This document shows positions 39,571 to 49,889 of a stretch of 64,000 nt of DNA, in pieces (positions within the stretch are counted from its first letter, which is position 1; each line of letters opens with the position of its first letter). Where the stretch lies: NCBI GenBank assembly GCA_963727575.1, contig CAVSIA010000007.1:186001-250000 (forward strand). The letters are read 5' to 3'. The notes below the pieces were generated by a model that saw nothing but the letters and a program-made list of their open reading frames with translations, did not search any database and was not told the DNA's origin. The translations under genes and the position numbers were made by a program. Source of the stretch: JAHQVI01 sp963727575. GTDB lineage: Bacteria > Pseudomonadota > Alphaproteobacteria > Rhizobiales > Rhodomicrobiaceae.

Positions 39571-40509
39571 ATGAGCTACTTTCGCACCACCTTGCTTCTG
39601 GCCGCACTGACCGCCTTGTTCATGGCCATCGGCTATTTCATCGGCGGACAGACGGGCATGGTGGTCGCCTTCCTGGTCGCGTCGGCGATGAACATCTTCA
39701 GCTATTGGAATTCCGACAAGATCGTCCTGCGTATGCACAATGCCCAGGAGGTCGACGCGCGCGCCGCGCCGGAATATTACGACATCGTCCGCCAGTTGGC
39801 CGAGAATGCCGGGCTGCCCATGCCCAAGGTCTACATCATCCATGCCGAGCAGCCGAACGCCTTCGCCACCGGCCGCAATCCGGAAAACGCCGCCGTCGCC
39901 GCAACCACCGGCCTGCTGGAACGGCTGTCGCGCGAGGAAGTCGCCGGCGTCATCGCCCACGAGCTGGCGCATATCAAGCATCGCGACACGCTGATCATGA
40001 CGATCGCGGCGACCTTTGGCGGCGCCATTTCGATGCTCGCCAATTTCGGCATGTTCTTCGGCGGCGGCAACCGCAACAACAACAACGGTTTCGGCCTGAT
40101 CGGCACGCTGATGATGGTGTTTCTCGCCCCGCTCGCGGCGGGCCTCATCCAGATGGCGATCAGCCGCTCGCGCGAATACGAGGCGGACCGGCTGGGGGCC
40201 GAGATCAGCCAGCGCCCGCTGTGGCTGGCCTCCGCGCTGGGCAAGATCGCCGGCATGGCCAAGCAGATCCCCTATGGCCGCGCCGAACGCAATCCGGCGA
40301 CCGCGCATATGTTCATCATCAATCCGCTGACCGGCCAGGGCATGGACAATCTGTTCTCCACCCATCCCAACACCGAAAACCGGATCGCCGCGCTCCAGGA
40401 AATCGCCCGCGAGATGGGCCAGCGCGCAGGAGACGCCGCCGCTCCGTCCGCACCGCCTGCCGGACCGTGGGGCAACCCTCCGAGCGGGGAAAAGGGCCCT
40501 TGGGGATAA
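39571..40509 (+). CDS. htpX: Membrane zinc metalloprotease HtpX
   Basis: 312 aa M48-family protease that degrades misfolded inner-membrane proteins. Two N-terminal TM helices (LLLAALTALFMAIGYFIGG...), zinc site HELAH (His130, Glu131, His134), third ligand Glu in SREYEADRLGA, and two further hydrophobic segments between them. The C-terminal tail is Pro/Gly-rich (as in many rhizobial copies). rsmB follows 62 bp downstream. Confidence 0.96.
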   Translation: MSYFRTTLLLAALTALFMAIGYFIGGQTGMVVAFLVASAMNIFSYWNSDKIVLRMHNAQEVDARAAPEYYDIVRQLAENAGLPMPKVYIIHAEQPNAFATGRNPENAAVAATTGLLERLSREEVAGVIAHELAHIKHRDTLIMTIAATFGGAISMLANFGMFFGGGNRNNNNGFGLIGTLMMVFLAPLAAGLIQMAISRSREYEADRLGAEISQRPLWLASALGKIAGMAKQIPYGRAERNPATAHMFIINPLTGQGMDNLFSTHPNTENRIAALQEIAREMGQRAGDAAAPSAPPAGPWGNPPSGEKGPWG

Positions 40510-40571
40510 GCCCAGGCTTGCAAGTCGGGCCGGGAGACCGCAAGGATGTGGACCATTTCTAACCCGGCAGA

Positions 40572-41951
40572 ATGGCGGCGGATGTGTTCGGCTCATTGCT
40601 GTTCGGCCCCAGCGAGGATCGCTTGAGTGCAGATGATCGCGCTGGGCTGAACGCCAGGCGCTTGGCTGTGAACCTGTTGACGGATGTGCTGACGCAGCAT
40701 CGGCCGTTCGACGAGGCGTTCGATCAGTTGGCCGCGTCGGAGCGCTTTGCCGAGCTGGCGCCGCGCGACCGCGCCTTTGCCTGGGCGATTGCGGCGACGG
40801 CATTGCGGCGGCGCGGCCAGCTCGCCGCGATCGTCGAAAACTTCATCGACAAGCCGCTGCCGGAGAAGCGCGGGCGTCTCGATGCGATCCTGCTATGCGC
40901 GGCCGCGCAGCTCGTCTTCCTGAAATCCCCGCCCCATGCCGTCATCAACCTTGCCGTCTTCCAGGTGCGTGACGATCCGCAGGCCCGCCGTTTCCGCCGC
41001 CTCGCCAATGCCGTGTTGCGGCGAATCTCGGAGAAAGGCGCCGCGATCGCTCTCGGCCAGGACGCGGCGCGGCTGAACACGCCGGACTGGCTGTGGGAGC
41101 GCTGGCTCGAGGCCTATGGCGATGAAGAGGCCGAGCGGATCGCCGCCCAGCATCTCGGCGAACCGGCGCTGGACCTGACCGTCAAATCCGATGCGGATGG
41201 CTGGGCGAGGCGTCTTGGCGGCATTGTGCTGCCGACCGGCAGCGTCCGCCTTGCCGCCAAGGGCCGCATCGACGAGCTGGCGGGCTTCGCCGGGGGCGAG
41301 TGGTGGGTGCAGGACACGGCCGCCAGCCTTCCGGCCCGGCTGCTCGGCGATGTGCGCGGCAAGCGCGTCGCCGATCTCTGCGCCGCACCGGGCGGCAAGA
41401 CCGCGCAGCTTGCCCATGCCGGCGCGGAGGTTACTGCGGTCGACGTCTCCGAGACCCGGCTGAAGCGGCTGGAGGAAAACCTCGCCCGGCTCAGCCTGAC
41501 GGCCAGGACCATCGCCGTCGATATCCTGACCTGGGAGCCGGACGAACCGTTCGACGCCGTCCTGCTCGACGCTCCGTGTTCGGCCACCGGCACCATCCGC
41601 CGCCATCCCGACATCCCCTGTCTGAAACGCGCGGCCGACATCGCACAGCTCGCCGAGCTGCAGAACAAGATGCTGGAGAAGGCGCTGGCCATCCTCAAGC
41701 CCGGCGGCCTCCTGGTCTATTGCACCTGCTCGCTCGAGGCGCCCGAGGGCCGGGACCAGATTGCCGGACTTCTGAAACGGCGCAGCGATGTGATGGTCCT
41801 GCCGGTCGAGCCGGAAGAGATCGGCGGACGTGCCGAATGGCTCGACCTCCAGGGCGCGCTGCGCACCCTGCCCTATTACCTCCAGCTCAGCGATCCCGAC
41901 CTCAGCGGCATGGACGGGTTTTATGCCGCCCGGATCATGAAGCGCGATTAG
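40572..41951 (+). CDS. rsmB: 16S rRNA (cytosine-C5) methyltransferase RsmB family
   Basis: 459 aa. N-terminal NusB-like helical RNA-binding domain (LNARRLAVNLLTDVLTQHRPFDEAFDQL), C-terminal SAM-dependent methyltransferase: motif I ADLCAAPGGKTAQLAHAGAEVTAVD, catalytic Cys in LLDAPCSATGTIRRHPDI (about residue 336) and second Cys in VYCTCSLEAPEG. By family it methylates C967 of 16S rRNA. It is next to htpX as in other rhizobia. Confidence 0.93.
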   Translation: MAADVFGSLLFGPSEDRLSADDRAGLNARRLAVNLLTDVLTQHRPFDEAFDQLAASERFAELAPRDRAFAWAIAATALRRRGQLAAIVENFIDKPLPEKRGRLDAILLCAAAQLVFLKSPPHAVINLAVFQVRDDPQARRFRRLANAVLRRISEKGAAIALGQDAARLNTPDWLWERWLEAYGDEEAERIAAQHLGEPALDLTVKSDADGWARRLGGIVLPTGSVRLAAKGRIDELAGFAGGEWWVQDTAASLPARLLGDVRGKRVADLCAAPGGKTAQLAHAGAEVTAVDVSETRLKRLEENLARLSLTARTIAVDILTWEPDEPFDAVLLDAPCSATGTIRRHPDIPCLKRAADIAQLAELQNKMLEKALAILKPGGLLVYCTCSLEAPEGRDQIAGLLKRRSDVMVLPVEPEEIGGRAEWLDLQGALRTLPYYLQLSDPDLSGMDGFYAARIMKRD

Positions 41952-41981
41952 ATCGCGATCGTTTTGCCGCGTTCGCGATCC
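41952..41981. terminator. Hairpin at the end of rsmB
   Basis: GATCGCGA (41952-41959) pairs perfectly with TCGCGATC (41974-41981) around a loop containing GTTTTG, immediately after the rsmB stop and before the convergent RTX gene. There is no T-run after the stem, so terminator function is uncertain. Confidence 0.35.
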
Positions 41982-42092
41982 GTGCGCCGATTGGGCTCCG
42001 GCAAATTCCTACGCCTGCAGAGGACCGGATCCCCGTTGCCACGAGGATTCCGGCCCGGTTTGGCAGGATTGCGTCTACGCAATTCCCGCCGG

Positions 42093-44443
42093 TCAGATGA
42101 ATATGAAATCGTCCGGATGCAGATCGGTGATCGTGACGTTGTCGAGCGTAATCGAATGAAGCGGATCGATCGTAATGACGGTATCCGCTCCGATCTGTGT
42201 GCTACTGGCAAGAACGTCGTTGAACGACACAAGTCTCACTCGGTCGAATATGATGACGTCATCGGTGTTTTTTCCGGCCTCGAAATCCGAAATGGTATCG
42301 AAGCCGAACGCCGAACCGAAGGCGGCTGCGTTGAAATAGAACGCGTCGTCGTCGGCGCCGCCGGTCAGAAAGTCTGTTCCTGGTCCACCGATCAGCAAAT
42401 CGTCGCCTGCCCCGCCCACAAGGCGGTCGGCCCCGCCGCCGCCCGACAACGTGTCGCCGCCAGCACTACCCTTGAGCGTGTTGGCGCCGCTATCGCCGGT
42501 CAGCGTATCCGCATAGGCCGAGCCGGTGACATTTTCGATTTCGTCGAACAGATCGCCCTCGGCATGGCCGCCGCTGGCCGTACCCGCCGCCAGGTCGATG
42601 ACGACGCCGGCATCGGACGTCACATAGCTCAGCGTATCGTTGTTGTCGCCGCCGAGGATCAGATCGCCTCCCGCGCCGCCTTCGAGGATGTCGTCGCCAT
42701 CGTCGCCAAACAGCCAGTCGTCGCCTTCGCCGCCAAAGAGGGTGTCATCATCGTCGCCGCCGCTCAGAACGTCGAACGCACCGCCGCCGTCGAGGACGTC
42801 GTTGCCGTCAAGGCCGATCAGCACATTGTCGCCGCCGTCGCCGGTGATCTCGTCGGCATAGTTCGAGCCGGTGACGTTTTCGATGGACGTGAACGTATCG
42901 CCTGCGGCTTCACCGGCGCTGCCGCTCCCGGCCTCCAGGTCGAGGATCACGCCACCATCCCGGCGTCCTGGTACGTCGCCATATCGGAACCCAGCCCGCC
43001 ATCGAGATGGTCGGCGCCTGTTCCGCCTGCCAGCGTATCGTCTGCCCCTCTCCCGAAGAGTTCGTCATCGCCGGCGGACCCGGTGAGCACATTGCGCCCG
43101 GCGTCGCCCGATAGCTCGTCGCTATAGGCGGAACCTTCGATATTCTCGATGTTCATCAGGACATCACCCGTGGCGTCGCCGCCGGTCGCAATGTCATTTT
43201 GGAGGTCGATCGTCACGCCGGCATCGGAGAGTCGATAGGACGCCGTATCGATATCGTCACCGCCGTCGATCCAATCTCCGGCGCCGCCGCCATGCAGGAA
43301 ATCATTGCCCGGCCCGCCGACAAGAATATCGAAATCGGGGGTAATCGGCTCGTGAAACATGAACGCTTCCCGTAGAGATCGCGGGTCGGCATCGCCATAG
43401 AGGATATCGTCGCCCTCGCCGCCATCCAGCAAATCGCTGCCACCAAGGCCCACGAGAGTGTCGGCGCCGTCGTTGCCGAACAGGTCGTTGGCGTTCTCGT
43501 CTCCGACAAGCCAATCGCCGAATTGCGATCCCGCGATGTTCTCGATGGAAATCAGCGTATCGCCTTCGGCATGTCCACCTCCGGTGCGGGGGCCGAGGAC
43601 GTCATGCAATGCAACCGTCACGCCTGCATTGGACGATTCATAGCTGGCTGTATCGATGCCTTCTCCGCCGTCCAGCGTATCGGCGCCCGCGCGCCCTTCC
43701 AGCGTGTCATTCCCATCAAGGCCTTCGAGAACGTTCGCCTCGGCGTTGCCGATAATGACGTCTGATCCGAAAGCCGCCGTCACATTCTCGATGGAGATCA
43801 GCCGGTCGCCCTCGGCCTCTCCGCCGCTTCCGGTGCCGGCCGTGAGATCGATGGTCATCGGCGTCAGCGGATGGGCATTCCAGTCGATGTAATTGGCCGT
43901 GTCTACGCCGCTACCGCCATCGATCGTATCCGCGCCCGCCCCGGCGAAGAAAAAGTCGTTGCCGCCAAGGCCTCTCAAGACGTTGGCGCCATCATCGCCA
44001 TAGATTGCGTCCTCATAGTTCGATCCGGTGACGTTTTCGATCGAATAGAGGTAATCGAAACGGCCCGGCCCACTGCCTTGAGGGACCGTCGTATAGTCCA
44101 GCCAGACACCAACGCCGCCGGTCGCGTCTTCATAAGTCACGGTATCGCTGCCGCCGTCGCCATACAGCCAGTTCGTGCCGTCGCCGCCGTTCAGAACATC
44201 GTCATTCGCGCCGCCGTAAAGCAAATCGTTGCCCGAGCCGCCGAACAGAAAGTCGTCGCCGTCCTCGCCGAACAGTAAATCACCGTCACCTTCGCCATAG
44301 AGGTGGTCATTGTCGTCTCCACCCCAGAGATGGTCGTTGCCATCATTCCCATGAAGCCAGTCATCGCCGCCCTTGCCGTCGATGATGTCGGATGAAGGTG
44401 TGCCGAAGAGCACATTCGAGAGGTTGGTTCCGTTGATGATCAT
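42093..44443 (-). pseudogene. Modular RTX (calcium-binding) exported protein, one frameshift
   Basis: 783 aa when repaired. No N-terminal signal; starts MIINGTNLSNVLFGTPSSD, and is built of GGxGxDxL nonapeptide blocks. Six copies of a larger module are seen: a GD-repeat block, DTASY, AGVTIDL, GGHAEGD and an IENVTGSxYxD segment. The C-terminus is a typical type I secretion end (GFDTISDFEAGKNTDDVIIF ... LHPDDFIFI). The frame breaks at about 42950. It should be exported by a type I (ABC/HlyD/TolC) system in one step, but no such transporter is adjacent. AGGAG precedes ATG 44443. Confidence 0.85.
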
Positions 44444-44869
44444 TACGCAGCTCCTGCCTTCAGCGCTCAAAATTGAGAGTGTCCGCAAGAAGACGCCATG
44501 GGAATCCGCCGCTCGAGGCGGCCGGCACATAGGCCTTGCTCATCGGGTTAGTAACGGGAGGCGAGCGATCGGTTTGCGCTTGGAGCGAAAGAAACCGGAA
44601 GCGCGCCGCGGAGACGACGCGAAATGGCGATCGACGCCCTCGACCGGCGCGGGTTTAAAGACGCTCGGAGATATTTGCGGCAGGTTGACGAATCGAGGTC
44701 ATATCGACATCCTCGTTTCGGCGTGACCTACGCCCAACCTCCCAAGGCCATCCCCAGCATGGTCTTTAGACGGAGGCAAAGGGACTTCAGTCTCGGGTCG
44801 CTGTCTTGGTCCGATCGTTTCGGGCGTGGTTGCTGGGGAACTCGCGTCCGGGACGTGAAAGGCCTGACA
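44444..44869. other. Intergenic region between RTX and nitrilase-like genes
   Basis: 426 bp between divergent genes. An open frame in phase with the nitrilase-like gene extends to 44624 but has no ribosome site and no family resemblance. Promoters of both genes should lie here; none is clear. Confidence 0.35.
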
Positions 44870-45870
44870 ATGACGCAAAAGGCAAATCTAAAACGTCGCG
44901 TACGTGCTCGCGCAGCCAAGACCGGAGAGGCTTACACAGCCGCTCTCAGGCATGTTCGCCAGACATCGCCGGACCATCCGCAGCCTGAAACCAAATCGGT
45001 GCGGTTGGCCGTAGCGCAAACGACGGTGTTCAACGATCCTCGTGACATTTCCGGGCTTCGCGCGAGCGGGACAGAAATGCGGCGCCTGATGCGCGAGGCG
45101 CATAAAGCCGGGGCAAGGCTTATCCATTTCCCCGAGGGCGCGACCTGCTCACCTAACAAGCGCATCATGTCCGCTAGCGGACCAAAAGAAATCGGCCCTT
45201 CCGACTGGACCCGGTTCGAATGGGCCATTCTGCGCGAGGAATTGGACGCAACGAGCGAAACTTGCGCGAGAGCTTCGGATTATGGACGATCTTCGGGTCG
45301 GTTCATCAACTCACCCAGCCACACCGGCCGCATAACAGCCTGTATGTCGTCTCCGATCGTGGGGAGCTGGTGACGCGCTATGATGAGCGAATGCTGTCGA
45401 ACACGAAAATCTCGTTCATGTATTCGCCGGGGAAAATCCCGGTGACATTTGAGATCGATGATGTCCGCTTCGGCTGCGCGCTGGGGATGGAGGCGCACTA
45501 TCCGGAAATATTCATCGAATATGAGCGGCTTGGCGTCGATTGCGTCCTGTTCTCGACAACAGGTGAGTCCGTCGCCATCGCTCCGGCCTTCGCCGCGGAA
45601 ACGCTGGGACATGCGGCAAGCAATACATATTGGGTCAGCTTTTCTGCCCACGCGCCGCAAAGCCTGACAGCCCCTTCGGGAATAGCCGCGCCGGACGGTC
45701 GATGGGCGGCGCAGTGCACCGCGGATGGCGCGCCCTCGATCGCCGTCGCTACCGTCGAGACCGATCCGGGACATCCTGCGCGGCCATGGAGGCGAACGGC
45801 GCGGTCCGACATTTACGAACCGCATCGGGTGGACGGCGACCCAAGGAGCGAGGGTCGCACTCTATTCTGA
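44870..45870 (+). pseudogene. Carbon-nitrogen hydrolase (nitrilase superfamily) homologue, one frameshift
   Basis: About 333 aa when repaired. A basic leader (MTQKANLKRRVRARAAKTGE) precedes the domain, which starts VRLAVAQTTVFNDPRD. Superfamily features: Glu89 in LIHFPEG (first catalytic residue), YDERMLSNTKISFMYSPG where Lys is expected, and RFGCALGMEAHYPEIF at the nucleophile site. There the usual Cys before (Y/I)E is Gly; another Cys lies three residues earlier. The frame breaks near 45262 (one base missing). It ends in the family-like DPRSEGRTLF. Amide substrate unknown; possibly inactive. Confidence 0.7.
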
Positions 45871-46005
45871 GCAGCGGTCCCCCTGCCCCTTATGCTCGGC
45901 GTTGCGCCTCGCATATGACGATCGCGGCCCCCTGGGCGCTTCCCCCGCTCGGCGGAAACGCTTAATCTACCTATATAATAAGCAGGAAGCGCAAAGGGGA
46001 GCGCC

Positions 46006-47613
46006 TTGGACGCCATCGGAGAGTTCGACTACATCATCGTCGGTGCGGGGTCGGCGGGCTGCGTGCTGGCCAACCGGCTCAGCGCCGATCCGCGCAACCG
46101 GGTGCTGCTGCTGGAGGCCGGCGGCAGCGACAATTACGTCTGGATCCACATCCCGGTCGGCTACCTCTACTGCATGGGCAACCCGCGCACCGATTGGGGG
46201 TTCAAGACCGAGCCGGTCGACGGCCTGAACGGGCGGGCGCTCAACTATCCGCGCGGGCGGGTGCTCGGCGGCTGTTCCTCGATCAACGGCATGATCTACA
46301 TGCGCGGCCAGGCGCGCGACTATGACGGCTGGCGCCAGCTCGGCAATACCGGATGGGGCTGGGACGACGTGCTGCCCTATTTCAAGAAGTCGGAGGATTC
46401 CGCCTTCGGCGCCGACGAGATGCATGGCACGGGCGGCGAATGGCGCGTCGAGGCGCAGCGCCTGTCCTGGCCGATCCTCGACGCGTTCATCGAGGCCTGC
46501 GAGGAGATCGGCATTCCGCGCACCGAGGATTTCAACCGCGGCGACAATTACGGCGCGGCCTATTTCCGGGTCAATCAGCGCCGCGGCATCCGCGTCAACA
46601 CGGCAAAGGCGTTCCTCAAGCCGGCCTTGTCGCGCAAGAACCTGACGGTGATGTCGAACGCCCAGGCCAAAGAGCTCATTCTGGAAGAAAAACGGGCGGC
46701 AGGCGTCGTGTTCTGGCGCGGCGGACAGCTCGTTGAAGCGCGGGCGCGCTGCGAAGTCATCCTAGCGGCCGGCGCGATCGGCTCGCCGCATCTGCTGGAG
46801 CTGTCCGGCATCGGCTCGGGCGAAGCGCTGAGCGCGGCGGGCATTCCCGTGCGGCTGGAGTTGCCCGGCGTCGGCGAGAACCTGCAGGACCATCTGCAGA
46901 TCCGCACGATCTATAAGGTGCAGAACGCGCTGACGCTGAATGCGCGGGCCGGCTCGCTGCTCGGCAAGGCCGGCATCGCGCTGGAATATGCCCTGCGCCG
47001 CACCGGGCCGATGTCCATGGCGCCCAGCCAGCTCGGCGTTTTCACCCGCTCCGATACCTCATACGAGACGCCGAACATCCAGTATCACATCCAGCCGCTG
47101 TCGCTGGACAAGTTCGGCGATCCGCTCCACGCCTTCCCGGCGATGACGGCGAGCGTCGCCAATCTGCGGCCCGACAGCCGCGGCTACACGCATCTGAAGA
47201 GCGCCGACCCGCGCGACCATCCGACCATCCAGCCGAACTATCTGTCGGCGGAGAGCGACCGGCGGGTCGCCGCCGATTCCCTGCGCCTCACGCGCCGGCT
47301 GATGGCCACCCACGCCATGAGCCCCTTCCATCCCGACGAGTTCCTGCCCGGCCCGCAGGTGACCACCGACGACGATCTGGCGCGGGCGGCGGGCGACATC
47401 GGCACCACCATCTTTCACCCGGTCGGCACCTGCAAGATGGGCGGCGACGAGCGCTCGGTGGTCAACGAGCGCCTGCGCGTTCATGGTGTCGGCGGGCTGC
47501 GCGTGGTCGATGCCTCGATCATGCCGACCATCACCTCCGGCAACACCAATTCACCGACGATCATGATCGCGGAAAAAGCCTCCGACTTGATCCTTGCGGA
47601 CAAGGCGGCCTGA
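46006..47613 (+). CDS. GMC-family FAD-dependent oxidoreductase
   Basis: 535 aa. N-terminal FAD Rossmann motif DYIIVGAGSAGCVLANRL, then YPRGRVLGGCSSINGMIYMRG (GMC signature 1), AAGAIGSPHLLELSGIG (signature 2), and the C-terminal active site FHPVGTCKMGG with His plus TSGNTNSPTIMIAEKAS. It resembles choline/alcohol/polyethylene-glycol dehydrogenases; the alcohol is unknown. The start is TTG 46006 with AAAGGGGAG 5 nt upstream; no ATG alternative keeps the Rossmann strand. Confidence 0.9.
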   Translation: MDAIGEFDYIIVGAGSAGCVLANRLSADPRNRVLLLEAGGSDNYVWIHIPVGYLYCMGNPRTDWGFKTEPVDGLNGRALNYPRGRVLGGCSSINGMIYMRGQARDYDGWRQLGNTGWGWDDVLPYFKKSEDSAFGADEMHGTGGEWRVEAQRLSWPILDAFIEACEEIGIPRTEDFNRGDNYGAAYFRVNQRRGIRVNTAKAFLKPALSRKNLTVMSNAQAKELILEEKRAAGVVFWRGGQLVEARARCEVILAAGAIGSPHLLELSGIGSGEALSAAGIPVRLELPGVGENLQDHLQIRTIYKVQNALTLNARAGSLLGKAGIALEYALRRTGPMSMAPSQLGVFTRSDTSYETPNIQYHIQPLSLDKFGDPLHAFPAMTASVANLRPDSRGYTHLKSADPRDHPTIQPNYLSAESDRRVAADSLRLTRRLMATHAMSPFHPDEFLPGPQVTTDDDLARAAGDIGTTIFHPVGTCKMGGDERSVVNERLRVHGVGGLRVVDASIMPTITSGNTNSPTIMIAEKASDLILADKAA

Positions 47614-47627
47614 GCGGCGCGCTCCGC

Positions 47628-48347
47628 TCATTCCAGGCTGCCGCGATAGTCGCGCACGGCCGACGCGCTCATCGATTTGGTGCGCGCCGATTTCACCACC
47701 TCGGCATCGATGGCCGTCATATCCTTCGGCCGCAAGGCGTCGTTGCCCCAGGCGGAGCGGACATAGGCGACGACCGCCGCGATCTGCGCATCCGACAGAT
47801 AGTCGAACGGCGGCATAATGCCCTGCAATGGCTTACCGCCTACCTTGATCTCGCCCTCCATGCCGTTGAGCACGACCAGCGCCGGGAATTCGCGGCTGAG
47901 AAACAGATCGGTATTGCCGGCGAGCGGCGGGAATTGCCCGGCGACGCCTTTGCCGTCCGGCTGATGACAGGAAGCGCATTGCTGGACGAAGATGGTCTGC
48001 CCGTCGGCTGCGGGCGGGGGCTGTGAGCCGTTGGTCGAGGCGGCGGTCTCCGGCGGCGGATTGGGGCCGAGATAGGTGGCGAGATAGCTAAGGATCTTGT
48101 CGCGGTCCTCGTCCGACAGCTTCGGCATGCCGAGCTTGCGCATGCTGTCGAGCACCGAGTCCCATTGCCCGCGGTCGAGACCCGATGAATCGGAGAGATA
48201 TTCCAGGCCATGGCAGGTGCGGCAGCGGCCGAAGATCAGCTCGCGGTTCGGCCCTTCCGGCAGATCCTCGGCGGCGAAGGCGGCACCGGCGAGGCTCCAC
48301 AGCGCCGCGGCAACGATCGCGAGAAAGAGGCGGGATTTACGTGGCAT
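47628..48347 (-). CDS. Diheme c-type cytochrome
   Basis: 239 aa exported protein with a signal peptide (MPRKSRLFLAIVAAALWSLAGAAFAA) and two haem c motifs, CRTCH (42-46) and CASCH (124-128), each in a cytochrome c domain; Met ligands are likely in KLGMPKL and GIMPPFDYLSD. It lies 63 bp after the sulfite dehydrogenase gene on the same strand, so it is probably that enzyme's electron acceptor or a SoxD-like subunit. Confidence 0.9.
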   Translation of the reverse strand: MPRKSRLFLAIVAAALWSLAGAAFAAEDLPEGPNRELIFGRCRTCHGLEYLSDSSGLDRGQWDSVLDSMRKLGMPKLSDEDRDKILSYLATYLGPNPPPETAASTNGSQPPPAADGQTIFVQQCASCHQPDGKGVAGQFPPLAGNTDLFLSREFPALVVLNGMEGEIKVGGKPLQGIMPPFDYLSDAQIAAVVAYVRSAWGNDALRPKDMTAIDAEVVKSARTKSMSASAVRDYRGSLE

Positions 48348-48410
48348 CGATCCATCCGAAGCGGCGGAGGCCAACAGCTGACCCCCGCCATTATCCTATC
48401 CGGCGTCAGC

Positions 48411-49679
48411 TCATACGGAGATTTCGAGGCGTTCGACGCCGTTCCACTCATAGCCGCGCGGCTGCCAGCGGGCGAGGCCGTCGATCGGCTGCGTGCGGCC
48501 CAGCGCATCGGTCGCGCGCGACATCAACGTGTTGGCGCCTGATTTCAGTTCGCCCTTCGCCGTCCAGTGATGCCAGGCCCACGGGCTTTCCGGCTCCTCG
48601 ATGGTCGCCTCGGTCCAGCTCTTACCGCCGTCGGAGGACACCTCCACCTTGGTGATCTTCGCCGAGCCGTCGTTGAACGCGACGCCCTTGATGTCGACGC
48701 TGCCCGCTTTCGGCTTGTCGTCGGGAAGCGGCGAGAAGATCACGCTCTTGATGGCATGGCCGTAGGTCGGAACGCTGTTGTAGATCGTATAGTCGTCGGC
48801 CTTGAAGCCCTGAGGATCGGCGGGGAGCTGATTGGGCATGCGGTAGCCGACGCGCTGATAGAAGCTCGCGGTCTCCTCCGGCATCAGCTTGAGCGCGGTC
48901 AGCATCTTCACGTTCATATTGCCGTAGAAGCCGGGAATGATCAGCCGGACCGGGCCGCCATGCACGGCGGGGATCGGCTCGCCGTTCAGCTTTAGCGCGA
49001 TGATCGCGTGGTCGAGCGCTGCGTCTTCGAGCTTGAAACTCTTGGCGAAATCGGATCCTTCCGGGGTCGGCGGATGATCCCAGGCCTCGGCGGTCAGCCA
49101 ATGATTGCCGTCGTCCGACATCAGGTTGAGGTCGGCGATGAATTTGCGCAGCGGCACGCCTTCCCACTCGACATTGCCCATGCCGCCATGTTTCCACTGC
49201 CCGCCGGCCGCTTTCTGTTTCGCCGCGTAGAAGGACCGGCCGTTGCCCGCGCATTGCAGCACCGACACCCGCTTCTCCTGCGCCATGCCCTGAAGCTCGG
49301 ACAGCGCAACCTTGCGCGGCCGGGCAACGACGCCGCCCACGTCGATCGACCAGTCCTTGACCATATCGGCCGGCGGTTCCCCGGTCGTGCCGTACCAGGC
49401 CAGCTCGCCCTCATGCGGAAAATGCAGGCGGACGAAAAGCAGCTCTTTCGGGGTGTGCTTGTGCTCGCGCAACAGCGTCAGCGGGGTCTCCATCACGCCC
49501 AGCTTCGCGTTGATGACGATCATCTCCGGTGACTTGCCCTCGATCACCTTGGCGGCATTCGCCACCTCCTCGGCAATGGCCGCACTCAGAAATCCCGGCG
49601 CCAATCCATATGCCAAGCTGGCCGCACCAGCCAATTGCCCGAAGGTGCGGCGCGTAATGGATATTTCGTTTTTCGGCAT
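48411..49679 (-). CDS. Sulfite dehydrogenase, molybdenum subunit (SorA/SoxC-like)
   Basis: 422 aa of the sulfite oxidase family. A twin-arginine leader (SITRRTFGQLAGAASLAYG) implies folded export to the periplasm. Mo-cofactor domain with ligand Cys143 (VLQCAGNGRSF), the HGGPVRLIIPGFYG block, then a C-terminal dimerisation domain (VSSDGGKSWTEA). It oxidises sulfite or protein-bound sulfane sulfur. Its partner is the diheme cytochrome c gene downstream; no soxXYZAB genes are present here, so SoxC and SorA remain alternatives. GGGAGG precedes ATG 49679. Confidence 0.88.
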   Translation of the reverse strand: MPKNEISITRRTFGQLAGAASLAYGLAPGFLSAAIAEEVANAAKVIEGKSPEMIVINAKLGVMETPLTLLREHKHTPKELLFVRLHFPHEGELAWYGTTGEPPADMVKDWSIDVGGVVARPRKVALSELQGMAQEKRVSVLQCAGNGRSFYAAKQKAAGGQWKHGGMGNVEWEGVPLRKFIADLNLMSDDGNHWLTAEAWDHPPTPEGSDFAKSFKLEDAALDHAIIALKLNGEPIPAVHGGPVRLIIPGFYGNMNVKMLTALKLMPEETASFYQRVGYRMPNQLPADPQGFKADDYTIYNSVPTYGHAIKSVIFSPLPDDKPKAGSVDIKGVAFNDGSAKITKVEVSSDGGKSWTEATIEEPESPWAWHHWTAKGELKSGANTLMSRATDALGRTQPIDGLARWQPRGYEWNGVERLEISV

Positions 49680-49889
49680 TGAGTCCTCCCAGAATAAATG
49701 TCCCCGGTGGTTCGTTCCCCGGGCCACGCGCTTCGTGAAGGCCTCCTAAGCTAGCTAACCTTGACGCGGTTGGCTTGTTCCGTATTGATATGCCAAAGTG
49801 TTTTTCATTTTTCAGTGCAATTCACTAGGTAGTGCAAAGCAAACGGTCGCCCGTGACATTCGCGCTTCGATGGTTTACACAATGAATGC

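Noticed and set aside
42640..42861. Ser/Pro-rich open frame opposite the RTX repeats
   Set aside because: Complement of GD-repeat codons always gives such a frame; not a gene.
44624..44869. Upstream extension of the nitrilase-like gene
   Set aside because: In frame but without homology or ribosome site; ATG 44870 begins the family-like basic leader.
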